From NCBI GenBank assembly GCA_951800675.1, contig CATOKC010000032.1, forward strand, positions 1 through 28,393: DNA of 28,393 nt, written 5' to 3'. A program made the position numbers and the translations under genes. A model generated the notes under the pieces. It worked only from the letters and a program-made list of their open reading frames with translations. It ran no database searches and was not told the DNA's origin. How positions within the stretch are numbered: the stretch's first letter is position 1; every line of letters begins with the position of its first letter. This stretch comes from an uncultured Oscillibacter sp. (GTDB lineage: Bacteria > Bacillota_A > Clostridia > Oscillospirales > Oscillospiraceae). Shown piece by piece: positions 18,035 through 25,466 of the stretch.

Positions 18035-18640
18035 CTATGCTTGCGATTTCTTCAGAGTGTGCAGCAGCAGTCCGGCGGACAGGCAAGCCGCTGTGGCATA
18101 AAAGAAGAACAGCAGACAAAACAGGTATCCGGACAGCAGCGCTTCGGGGATTATCAGGAACAGTGCCGGATATCCCAGATTGATCAGCGCCAGCGCCAGC
18201 GTTACAGGCAGCTCTTGAATGGCCAGAATATAGGCGTTGCGGAAAGAGATCCCGATTTTTTGTTCATAACGGCCGGTAAGCCCTAAAAACCACAGGAAGA
18301 CACCTCCTATGATCCAAGCAATCACGAACGCTGCCGGTTTGACCGGAAGTCCGATCAGGATAAGAGAGCTCCAAATTCCCAGACCGGTTGCCGCCATTAC
18401 GATACCGATCCCCAGCAAAGCCAAACCTTTCACAAAATTCCGAAGCAGTCCCCTCAGATAGCCGCGGATCAATTGCGTATCCCGTGACTCCCATATGGCG
18501 TACTCCTGCTCATAAAGGGAAATGGCGGCAGCGCCAAGGGTAATGATTGGCATCGAGCATAACAAAAACAACATATTTAGGATCAATTGATCCAAGACGG
18601 CGCTGAGGATCTTTCCCAATGGCTTATCTGGTCGAAGCAA
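18035..18640 (-). CDS. DUF624 (YesL-like) membrane protein
   Basis: A 201-residue membrane protein with five or six hydrophobic segments. The block LCSMPIITLGAAAISLY near the N-terminus is the family signature. In Bacillus subtilis the homolog YesL sits next to YesM/YesN in a pectin-degradation cluster, and family members often accompany such sensors; their function is not established. The TTG start at 18640 is chosen because GGAGG lies 8 bases upstream, just after the preceding gene's stop, and the conserved region begins soon after. An in-frame ATG at 18718 would overlap the preceding gene by about 60 bases and has no good binding site. After its stop, 113 bases are free of genes; I see only a weak TTGATT/TTTATT promoter-like pair there. 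Confidence 0.85.
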   Translation of the reverse strand: MLRPDKPLGKILSAVLDQLILNMLFLLCSMPIITLGAAAISLYEQEYAIWESRDTQLIRGYLRGLLRNFVKGLALLGIGIVMAATGLGIWSSLILIGLPVKPAAFVIAWIIGGVFLWFLGLTGRYEQKIGISFRNAYILAIQELPVTLALALINLGYPALFLIIPEALLSGYLFCLLFFFYATAACLSAGLLLHTLKKSQA

Positions 18641-18657
18641 GGCGGATACCTCCGTAG

Positions 18658-20163
18658 TTATGGTTTCATTCCTCTCTGCCGTGCCTGCGTATCGTGGAGA
18701 ATATCCGACAGCAGCCACGCGGCATACCTGGAAAGGCGGGAGGCATGGCTGGCGGCATAGGTGCAGTCGCCATGATCCGAAACATGCCAGTTATACAGCG
18801 CCGAACAGAACCATCCGGCAGGCACATAGAGCTTTCCGTCCTGCGTAACTGCTTCACAGAGCATGGATTCCACACAATTGTCGATGGTACAGCCGATACA
18901 CCCGTGCGCAAAGGTCAACTCTCTGCCATCCGGCAGTCTGATCTCTGCGGTATCGCCGTCCCGGAGGATGACGCCATTAAACATCTTTGTTAAAAATGCT
19001 ACGGGAGCGTACAGGTAGCTTCCCCGAACGATATGTTCCCCGTTCAGGCCGTGATACTTGATTTTCTCCCGGCGGAAGCAGGTGCCATCAAGCTCTGTTA
19101 GCTGTCCGCCCGCCAATGCTTTTGAGGCCCCCTCAGAAAGCAGCAGCGCGTGTTCGTCCTTGTGAAAGCTTTTTCGCGTAGGCACATGGCACAGTTTTCC
19201 CGTCTCATCCCGGTAGACCCCGGAAAACAGGTAGTCCCAAACCAGCTGGGCATCATCAAAGGTCTGACCATGGTCCCGGTTGAATACGTCCATCAGCATC
19301 ACATTGCCAACGCGGCCCCGATAAAACAGGAAGTTCTTATCTCCCCGAATAGATACCTCCGGAAGTCCCATGGCATCATTCAAACGCCGCCAGTAATTCA
19401 GATTGCCAGTGATGACGGCGCGGTCATCTTCGCCATAATGCGGCGGTGTCCTGTCGTGCTCCAATCGGGAGGACCACACATCCAGCGGACCGCTTTCGTT
19501 GATTAGGTCTCCGTCAGCAGTAAACAGCAGCTTGCAGTTACTGGGGCAGCCGGAACCGGCGGCGGCAGCAAAATGACGGCCTATATACCGGGCGACCTGA
19601 CTGGTCATGGCATTGCCCATGCTCATGCCCTGAATGTAAACCCGGCCTGCGTCAATGTTGTAGTCCTGCTTCATTTTTTCCAGCAGCGCCAGCACCAGAC
19701 GGACATCGTGAAAATCCTGGACCCGTCCGATAGGGCGGTTCAGTGCGGGGGCGTCCTGACCAGCGGGGTCACAGATTTCATCCACCATATCCGGATCGCA
19801 TTCGATCATCCACATTCCCTTGCTGCTGGCATTGGGGAATACGCACAGGAAACCCTCTTTATCAGCCACATGGCTCCAACTGGTATAGATGCACTGGCCC
19901 CAGCCGGTCATCAATCCGCCATGCATAGAGAAAACCAGGGGAGCTTTTTTGTTGGGATCATAGCTGTCCGGCACATAGACATACCAGGTGTCCGTGATGC
20001 CGTCCCCCAGAAGATCGCCGCAGTATTCCTTCAGATTTTTGGGATATACGTGGGAGTTGTTGCCGTTCTCGTTGACTACCATGGAGCTTCCCTTGATGGC
20101 CTGGGGAAGGTAGTCCCGGTTTTCGTCATTCAATTCACCGGGAAGCAAATGTATTTTCGCCAT
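18658..20163 (-). CDS. Large alpha/beta hydrolase with C-terminal CuAO_N1-like domain, paralog 2 (divergent)
   Basis: A 501-residue paralog of the other three large hydrolases and the most diverged of the four. Nucleophile elbow GMSMG with Ser181, histidine block NRDHGQ with His298, oxyanion HGG (~81-83), and N-terminal VNENGNNS block. In the C-terminal domain the first half-repeat is altered (APVAFLTKMFNG in place of VPLRFLAQVCGA), and the usual closing YVTDHF strand is changed (CTYAASH). The cysteines Cys425, Cys436 and Cys453 are still kept at the common spacing. No signal peptide is visible. AAAGGAT precedes the ATG. A 58-base gap separates it from the upstream small gene, and the DUF624 gene follows after 17 bases. 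Confidence 0.88.
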   Translation of the reverse strand: MAKIHLLPGELNDENRDYLPQAIKGSSMVVNENGNNSHVYPKNLKEYCGDLLGDGITDTWYVYVPDSYDPNKKAPLVFSMHGGLMTGWGQCIYTSWSHVADKEGFLCVFPNASSKGMWMIECDPDMVDEICDPAGQDAPALNRPIGRVQDFHDVRLVLALLEKMKQDYNIDAGRVYIQGMSMGNAMTSQVARYIGRHFAAAAGSGCPSNCKLLFTADGDLINESGPLDVWSSRLEHDRTPPHYGEDDRAVITGNLNYWRRLNDAMGLPEVSIRGDKNFLFYRGRVGNVMLMDVFNRDHGQTFDDAQLVWDYLFSGVYRDETGKLCHVPTRKSFHKDEHALLLSEGASKALAGGQLTELDGTCFRREKIKYHGLNGEHIVRGSYLYAPVAFLTKMFNGVILRDGDTAEIRLPDGRELTFAHGCIGCTIDNCVESMLCEAVTQDGKLYVPAGWFCSALYNWHVSDHGDCTYAASHASRLSRYAAWLLSDILHDTQARQRGMKP

Positions 20164-20221
20164 ATACTATCCTTTCAGAAGTTCAGATCACCGATTCGTT
20201 CTTTGTGATGGAAACGGCCCT

Positions 20222-20980
20222 TTACGGCTTCAGCAGCCAGCGGACGGCGGCGGGCAGACTGACCTGGCAGGAGTCAAGATCGGCATCCGCTTCCAGCTGC
20301 ATCGTTTCAGCGCTCAGTATGGAAGCTATCCGCTCATTTTCGGCCTGCACCGGGGAACCGGCTTCCCAGGTAAAATAGAAAGCGCTGTTTGCTGGCTTAG
20401 GCAGGGCAAACAGATCGTTGCAGCTTCCATGAAACCGGGTCAGATCTCCGAACACGGCCTCCAGAGAATCTCTGGTGTGAGGCGTACCGGTATCTTCACC
20501 GGCCGCGGCCTTGGCGATCAGGTTCTCCATATCCAGGATCCCGTTGATGGCAATGGCCTTGGAGAAGGTTTCCGGGTGCTTCAGCGCCATTTTTACCGCG
20601 CCGTAAGCGCCGGTTCCTGTACCGCCGATCCAGTTTTCGGCGGGATCTTCTGAAATAGGGAGGCAGTTGCGGCAAATACCCGTCAGTTCGTTGTTCAGAA
20701 AGTATTCGTATCGCGGACCGAATTTCATGTCGGTACCCATAGCGTGATGCTGATCCGGAGCGATCAAAAAGATACCGTATTTTTCCGCAATCCGTTCGGC
20801 GGGGGTTTGAAGCCAATCGAGAGCTGCGCCGCCATCGGCGTGCAGCAGCCACAGCACAGGATATTTTGTTTGATGAGATGTATCGTCAAGGGCCAATTTA
20901 CTCATGCCGGGACAAAATACACGAATAGAAATAGAGCCGCAGGTGATGACGGAAAGCATATTCATTTCAATGGATGCCAT
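20222..20980 (-). CDS. Esterase-D-like alpha/beta fold protein lacking the catalytic triad
   Basis: A 252-residue member of the putative esterase family (esterase D / antigen 85 type), recognised by PVLWLLHADGG, the WIGGTGTGAYGAV elbow and the following HPETFSKAIAINGI. The elbow should read GxSxGG; here the serine position is Gly122 (confirmed in the DNA as GGT ACA GGA ACC GGC). The usual acid segment (CGTEDF-like) is replaced by TWEAGSP, and the C-terminal GxHxW histidine block is absent. It is therefore probably not a serine hydrolase. Possible roles are ligand binding or partnering the active paralog encoded 14 bases upstream. AAGGAGG precedes the ATG. It closely resembles the partial gene at the right edge. 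Confidence 0.85.
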   Translation of the reverse strand: MASIEMNMLSVITCGSISIRVFCPGMSKLALDDTSHQTKYPVLWLLHADGGAALDWLQTPAERIAEKYGIFLIAPDQHHAMGTDMKFGPRYEYFLNNELTGICRNCLPISEDPAENWIGGTGTGAYGAVKMALKHPETFSKAIAINGILDMENLIAKAAAGEDTGTPHTRDSLEAVFGDLTRFHGSCNDLFALPKPANSAFYFTWEAGSPVQAENERIASILSAETMQLEADADLDSCQVSLPAAVRWLLKP

Positions 20981-20994
20981 GATCCCAGCCCTCC

Positions 20995-21828
20995 TTACTC
21001 AGAGGCCCGCACGAAGGTGTTTTTGAGCATTCCTTCGGCCGCCAGCCAATCCAGATATTTTTTGACATGCTTATCGCAATATTCCCAGTTGTGATAGCCG
21101 TGATCGATGACCCGGTAAATATTCAGGCCCTGAGAAGCGTACTTGTCCATGAAGAGCCGGTTGTCCTCATAATGGGCATCTTCGACTCCGGTAGCCATGT
21201 AAGCGCGCGGGAATTTCTTGCCTGCAGCCATCTGCTTGTTGATCATATAGCAGATGTCGTTTTCGGTGTTTACGATATAGGACTGCTTGCCAAAGGCGGA
21301 GCGGAACATGTAGAACTCCTCGTTGCCGGCTGCCATGGCGGCGTCATCATCTATGGGCAGATCCGCCATGTTTTTCAGACCGGAGAACAGGCCGATGGCG
21401 GCGAACTGCTCAGGATCGCGAACCAGCCATTTCAGGGAACCATATCCCCCCATGGAGAACCCTGCGAGAAAGTTGTCTTCCGGTTTTTCGGACAGAGGGA
21501 ACAAGTGGCGCACCACCTTGGGGGTTTCAATGGACAGCTGAGAAAAATACTTGAAATCACCGTGGACAGTGTCCATGTAGCCGGAGCAATAGGTGCCCGA
21601 GCAGACCACGGCGATACCAACCTCGGAAGCGTACAGCTCCAACGAGGTGTAGCGCTGCCAGTCCGTATAGTCAAAGCCGCCGCCGGACTGGAGCCACAGT
21701 ACAGGATAGCGATAGTCGCGGGGACGGCTGGCCAGCGAGGTGCCCCATGTGCTTTCCGGCAGGATCACGTTTACGCCGGCCTTCATTTTTAAAACCTCGG
21801 AATAGTAATATAATCTGAAATTTGCCAT
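20995..21828 (-). CDS. Esterase-D-like alpha/beta hydrolase, intact triad
   Basis: A 277-residue serine esterase of the esterase D / antigen 85 family. The catalytic elbow is GFSMGGYG with Ser125, the acid is probably Asp217 in GVEDAHYEDN, and the histidine is His246 in GYHNW. It has no signal peptide. AAGGAGG precedes the ATG by 8 bases. It lies between two paralogs that lack the serine (12 bases after one, 14 bases before the other), so the three are almost certainly expressed together. Family members act on acetyl, feruloyl or S-formyl esters; the sequence does not decide between them. Confidence 0.9.
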   Translation of the reverse strand: MANFRLYYYSEVLKMKAGVNVILPESTWGTSLASRPRDYRYPVLWLQSGGGFDYTDWQRYTSLELYASEVGIAVVCSGTYCSGYMDTVHGDFKYFSQLSIETPKVVRHLFPLSEKPEDNFLAGFSMGGYGSLKWLVRDPEQFAAIGLFSGLKNMADLPIDDDAAMAAGNEEFYMFRSAFGKQSYIVNTENDICYMINKQMAAGKKFPRAYMATGVEDAHYEDNRLFMDKYASQGLNIYRVIDHGYHNWEYCDKHVKKYLDWLAAEGMLKNTFVRASE

Positions 21829-21840
21829 GCTGATTCCTCC

Positions 21841-22719
21841 TTATTTGGGATAAATAGCCCTGCGCTTGAGGGGCAGGAGCCAGTCCAGCCCCAGCTGCAG
21901 ATACCGGTCCCACAGCTTGAAATCATGGTCGTATTCCTCCGCGCAGAGATAAGTAACATCCATATCCATCGCCTGCATGGCGGCGGCGTCATCCTCCACC
22001 CGGCGGCGGATAAATTCCTCGCTGCCGCAGACCAAAATAAATTTGCATTCCGGGTCACCGGCATCGCGGTGATATTTTATCTGGAACGGGAGGTCGGCGG
22101 GACTGCCGGGAATTTCCTCAGCAGAGCCGAAAGTTGTGTTGTACAAGGGGAACAGGTTTCGGAAATGATCGCCGCGCAGTTCCTGCATCAAAGTGTCCGT
22201 GCGCATGGTCATGCCGATCCCGCCGGAGATATCCAGACAGGCGGCATAGCGGTCCGGCCTGTTTATGGCGCATCCCAGCGCCACATTGCCGCCCATGGCG
22301 TAGCCCATGATGAAATTGTCCTCCCGTGCAGGGCTGGAGGCAAATAAGGACTGGATCACCGTGGGCAGCTCCTCTGTGATAAAAGACATGTATGGGATGG
22401 CGTACTTGGCGTCATAGCCGAAGGAATTGGCGATATTGGGTGTGACCAGCATCACGTGATTCCGCTGCGCGGCCTCTTCCACATTGCTGTAACGGTAGGT
22501 CAAGGTATCATCATCGCCGCCGCCGTGGATCAGATATACCGTTTGAAATTTCATACCAGGTTGATAACGAGGCGTATTGGGGGCCTCCGGAGTGCGGTTC
22601 GTTCGATTTTCCGTTCTGCTGCTGGGCGGACACCGGTAACTGTCCGTGGGAAGGGCCACCGTTATATCGGTATACCGGCCTAAGATCTCACTGCGGTAAT
22701 TGAAACGAAAAATTCCCAT
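21841..22719 (-). CDS. Esterase-D-like protein with nucleophile serine replaced by alanine
   Basis: A 292-residue paralog. The fold is clear: VYLIHGGGDD oxyanion region, the FIMGYAMGGNVALG elbow, VCGSEEF and the DHDFKLW histidine block (His265). The nucleophile position holds Ala141 (codon GCC), so the classic serine mechanism is not possible, although the histidine and an acidic residue remain. A Pro/Thr/Arg-rich insertion lies at residues ~30-52. The GGAG binding site lies inside the last codons of the family VIII hydrolase gene, whose stop is 3 bases before this ATG, so the two genes are coupled. It may be a ligand-binding or structural partner of the active paralog downstream. Confidence 0.87.
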   Translation of the reverse strand: MGIFRFNYRSEILGRYTDITVALPTDSYRCPPSSRTENRTNRTPEAPNTPRYQPGMKFQTVYLIHGGGDDDTLTYRYSNVEEAAQRNHVMLVTPNIANSFGYDAKYAIPYMSFITEELPTVIQSLFASSPAREDNFIMGYAMGGNVALGCAINRPDRYAACLDISGGIGMTMRTDTLMQELRGDHFRNLFPLYNTTFGSAEEIPGSPADLPFQIKYHRDAGDPECKFILVCGSEEFIRRRVEDDAAAMQAMDMDVTYLCAEEYDHDFKLWDRYLQLGLDWLLPLKRRAIYPK

Positions 22720-22722
22720 GAT

Positions 22723-23892
22723 CTACAGCTCCATGGCCTCGTAAGCCATATCCCGTATTGTAGGATGGATCTCACTGTAGGCTTCCATCATACCTAATAT
22801 CTCGTGGGTATAAAAAATACTCACATGGTTCACAGGATCGACCAGTGAAAACGCGCCAGCGGCTCCGTCCCAGCCAAATTCGCCTACGGGACTTTTCGAT
22901 TTGGTACCGTCGATCAGCGTGCGTACTCCCAGGCCATAGCCATATCCCGCCTTGCCGGTTCTGGAGAAATCGGACATCTGCACATCCGTAAGCCAATTGC
23001 GGCTCATGGTGGAAATGGCGTTTGGCGTTAGGATCTGGCTGCCGTTGGAGCCTGTGCCGCCGTTGGCCAAAGCTTCGATCACCTTGCTGTATTCATTTAC
23101 CGTAGCAGCCAGTCCGGCGCCGCCGCTTTCGTAATTTCTGGTAATGCGGTAGATCATGCTCTTGTCCGGTTTGATCTCGCCGGTGTTCCAGTCCTTCGCG
23201 TATTGGGCGGATAGACGGTGCTTTTCACTTTCGGGGATCTGATAATACATTTCGGTGATTCCCAACGGTACAAACACGTTCTTTTTCATATATTCGCCAA
23301 AGGTCATGCCAGTGACTACTTCAATTACCGCCGCCAGCACGTCATGGCCTAGCGCATAAGAATAGTGGGTGCCTGGTTCAAACAGCAGCGGCATCTTTGC
23401 CATGGCGGCAACAATCTGCCGTGTATTCGCTTCGCCGTTGGTGGCGTTGACGACCTCGCGAATGGGCTTTGCCGCCACATCATAGCTCATGCCTGACGTC
23501 ATGCTCATCAGCTGATGAATATGTATTTTGTTTTGGGCAGGCAGCAGAGCAGATTCCTCGGTGGGCCAGGAGAAAGGAAACTGCCCCACTTTAAAGTCGG
23601 ATGCGTACTGCATGGAAGCAAATTCCGGCAGATATGTTTCCAGCGGAGCGAACAGATCAATTTTACCCTGTTCAACGAGCTGCATCACACCGGTCATGGT
23701 AATGACCTTGGTACAGGAGAAAATATCATACAGGTCTCCTTCGGATACGGGCACTTTGCCATCGTGATCACTGTGGCCGGTCATGTACCGGTAGACCGTA
23801 TCGTGTTCCTTCGTGATTTTAATATCCAAACCGTGGACGCTGTATTTTTCCTCCAGGGTGTTTAAATAACCGGTAAGTTTGGTAAAGTCCAT
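22723..23892 (-). CDS. Family VIII serine hydrolase (class C beta-lactamase fold esterase)
   Basis: A 389-residue cytoplasmic member of the beta-lactamase/transpeptidase-like family. It has the SxxK motif SCTK (Ser59, Lys62), a YSY at 177-179 where the family usually has YxN, and FGWDGAAG in place of the KTG box. A non-KTG third box and no signal peptide fit family VIII carboxylesterases, which hydrolyse small esters, better than a beta-lactamase that confers resistance. AAGGAAAGGG precedes the ATG at 23892. It is embedded in the esterase array, 41 bases after one large hydrolase and 3 bases before an esterase-D-like gene, which supports an esterase role. Confidence 0.9.
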   Translation of the reverse strand: MDFTKLTGYLNTLEEKYSVHGLDIKITKEHDTVYRYMTGHSDHDGKVPVSEGDLYDIFSCTKVITMTGVMQLVEQGKIDLFAPLETYLPEFASMQYASDFKVGQFPFSWPTEESALLPAQNKIHIHQLMSMTSGMSYDVAAKPIREVVNATNGEANTRQIVAAMAKMPLLFEPGTHYSYALGHDVLAAVIEVVTGMTFGEYMKKNVFVPLGITEMYYQIPESEKHRLSAQYAKDWNTGEIKPDKSMIYRITRNYESGGAGLAATVNEYSKVIEALANGGTGSNGSQILTPNAISTMSRNWLTDVQMSDFSRTGKAGYGYGLGVRTLIDGTKSKSPVGEFGWDGAAGAFSLVDPVNHVSIFYTHEILGMMEAYSEIHPTIRDMAYEAMEL

Positions 23893-23933
23893 TTCTTTCG
23901 CCCTTTCCTTATCCGGGGTATCCCCTGATCATA

Positions 23934-25454
23934 TTAAATCTCCTGATATTCCATGTATCGAAAGTTTTCTGGAAACAACTTTCCAAAAAGCAGTTCCCGG
24001 ATGACGTCTGCCATGTTGGCAGAAAGCGCGGCAAAGTGATCGGTGATATAGATCACCCCGTCGCAGTGCGAAACCTGCAAATTCAGGAGGTACTGACAGA
24101 ACCACTCGACGCTTACCAGCAGTTCTCCGTCTCTGTGGAGCGCTTCACAGTACATACTGCGGATATCACGGTCGATCACGCAGCCGATGCTGCCCCGGGC
24201 GAACTGCAGTACTCTTCCGTCTTTTAGGACCAATTTTGCGGTAAGGGTATCATCGCCGGGGAGATATTCCGCGCCGCAAACTTGCGCCAGAAAGCGCAGC
24301 GGAACGCAGATATATTCGCCCCGGACCTTGGTCCCGCCGTTTAACCCGTGATATTTGAGCTTCTGCCATTTTACAGCTTTCGTGGACATGGAGACGATTT
24401 TGTTGCCAAACCAGGCTTTGTCTGCGCCGCCGGTGAGCGCGATGGCAAAGGCATCTCCGGTTCTCGGCAGCGGCGTTTCAGACTTTGTGACAGAGCCGTC
24501 GGGGTTCCTGCGAAGACCGGAAAAGAAGTAGTCCCAGTAGAGGAAAGTTTCATCCAGCGTCTGACCATGGTCACGGTTTTTGATATCGTGGTAGACGACA
24601 TCACATTTTTTGCCAGTGTAGAATGCCAAATTATGCTCCCCCACGATCTGGATCTGAGGAAGAGGATCGCATTCATTCAAATGCATCCAGTAGAAACGGT
24701 TGAACCGGTTCAGCAGAGGTTCGTCATAGGGCCGTCCAGGAGGTGTTCCATTGGTTTCAGGACGGGCCTGCCACACAGGCAGATGGCCGGCGGTATTTTT
24801 GACCTCGCCGCTGTCTGTGAACAGCATATCTAATTGAGTAGGTCCGCCGGAACCAGCCGCTCCCGCCAAAATGTTACCGTAATACCGGCAGAACTGTGCG
24901 GTCATCAGGTTGCCCGCGGACATGCCCTGCATAAAGATCCGGCCCTCATCAATGTTATATTTGCGCTGCAGTTCGGTGATCAGGGCCTTTACATAGTTTA
25001 AATCATGATTTTCATGATAGTCTTCCGGCACAGCGGCCAAGTCCATATCGTCGAAGAAAGACGGCTTCTTACCGCGGTCAAACATTCCCTCGACCTGCCA
25101 GATGCGGGCCTGATGGGCATCGGGGAATACGCAGATAAATCCCTCCCGATCGGCAAGCATCGTCCAAGAGGTGTAGATGGCATGTCCCCACCCGGTCATA
25201 AGGCCGCCGTGGATCCCCACGACCAGGGGGACCTTCCTGCTTCCGTCATAGCTCGCGGGGACGTATTCATACCAGCGGTCCATCAGCCCGTCGTCTGTCA
25301 GCACGCCGGTATGCTCCTGCAGCCGCTGGGGATAAGGCTGCGAATTGTTTCCGTTTTCGTTGACTACCATATCGCTGCCCTTAATGGCTTCCGGGAGGTA
25401 GTCGCGGTTTTCATCGTTGGGCGTACCCGCCCGAAGAATTACAGTTCCATCCAT
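23934..25454 (-). CDS. Large alpha/beta hydrolase with C-terminal CuAO_N1-like domain, paralog 3
   Basis: A 506-residue paralog. HGG oxyanion region (~82-84), nucleophile elbow GMSAG with Ser179 (the other three have GMSMG), and NRDHGQ with His296. The C-terminal domain (~375-475) has half-repeats VPLRFLAQVCGAEY and LLVSVEWFCQYLL...VIYITDH, with cysteines 425, 436, 453 and 464. A short extra tail (GKLFPENFRYMEYQEI) follows. No signal peptide is visible. GAGGAGG precedes the ATG, and the gene starts 12 bases after the stop of the next paralog upstream. The two look closely related and probably arose by tandem duplication. Confidence 0.88.
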   Translation of the reverse strand: MDGTVILRAGTPNDENRDYLPEAIKGSDMVVNENGNNSQPYPQRLQEHTGVLTDDGLMDRWYEYVPASYDGSRKVPLVVGIHGGLMTGWGHAIYTSWTMLADREGFICVFPDAHQARIWQVEGMFDRGKKPSFFDDMDLAAVPEDYHENHDLNYVKALITELQRKYNIDEGRIFMQGMSAGNLMTAQFCRYYGNILAGAAGSGGPTQLDMLFTDSGEVKNTAGHLPVWQARPETNGTPPGRPYDEPLLNRFNRFYWMHLNECDPLPQIQIVGEHNLAFYTGKKCDVVYHDIKNRDHGQTLDETFLYWDYFFSGLRRNPDGSVTKSETPLPRTGDAFAIALTGGADKAWFGNKIVSMSTKAVKWQKLKYHGLNGGTKVRGEYICVPLRFLAQVCGAEYLPGDDTLTAKLVLKDGRVLQFARGSIGCVIDRDIRSMYCEALHRDGELLVSVEWFCQYLLNLQVSHCDGVIYITDHFAALSANMADVIRELLFGKLFPENFRYMEYQEI

Positions 25455-25466
25455 AAAGTATCCTCC

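Noticed and set aside
20222..20980. Treating the serine-less small esterases as pseudogenes
   Set aside because: The frames are complete with good ribosome binding sites and tight operon spacing, and two share the same substituted elbow, which points to retained genes.
22723..23892. Reading the serine hydrolase as a beta-lactamase resistance gene
   Set aside because: There is no signal peptide, YSY replaces YxN, FGWDG replaces KTG, and it is surrounded by esterases; a family VIII esterase fits better.
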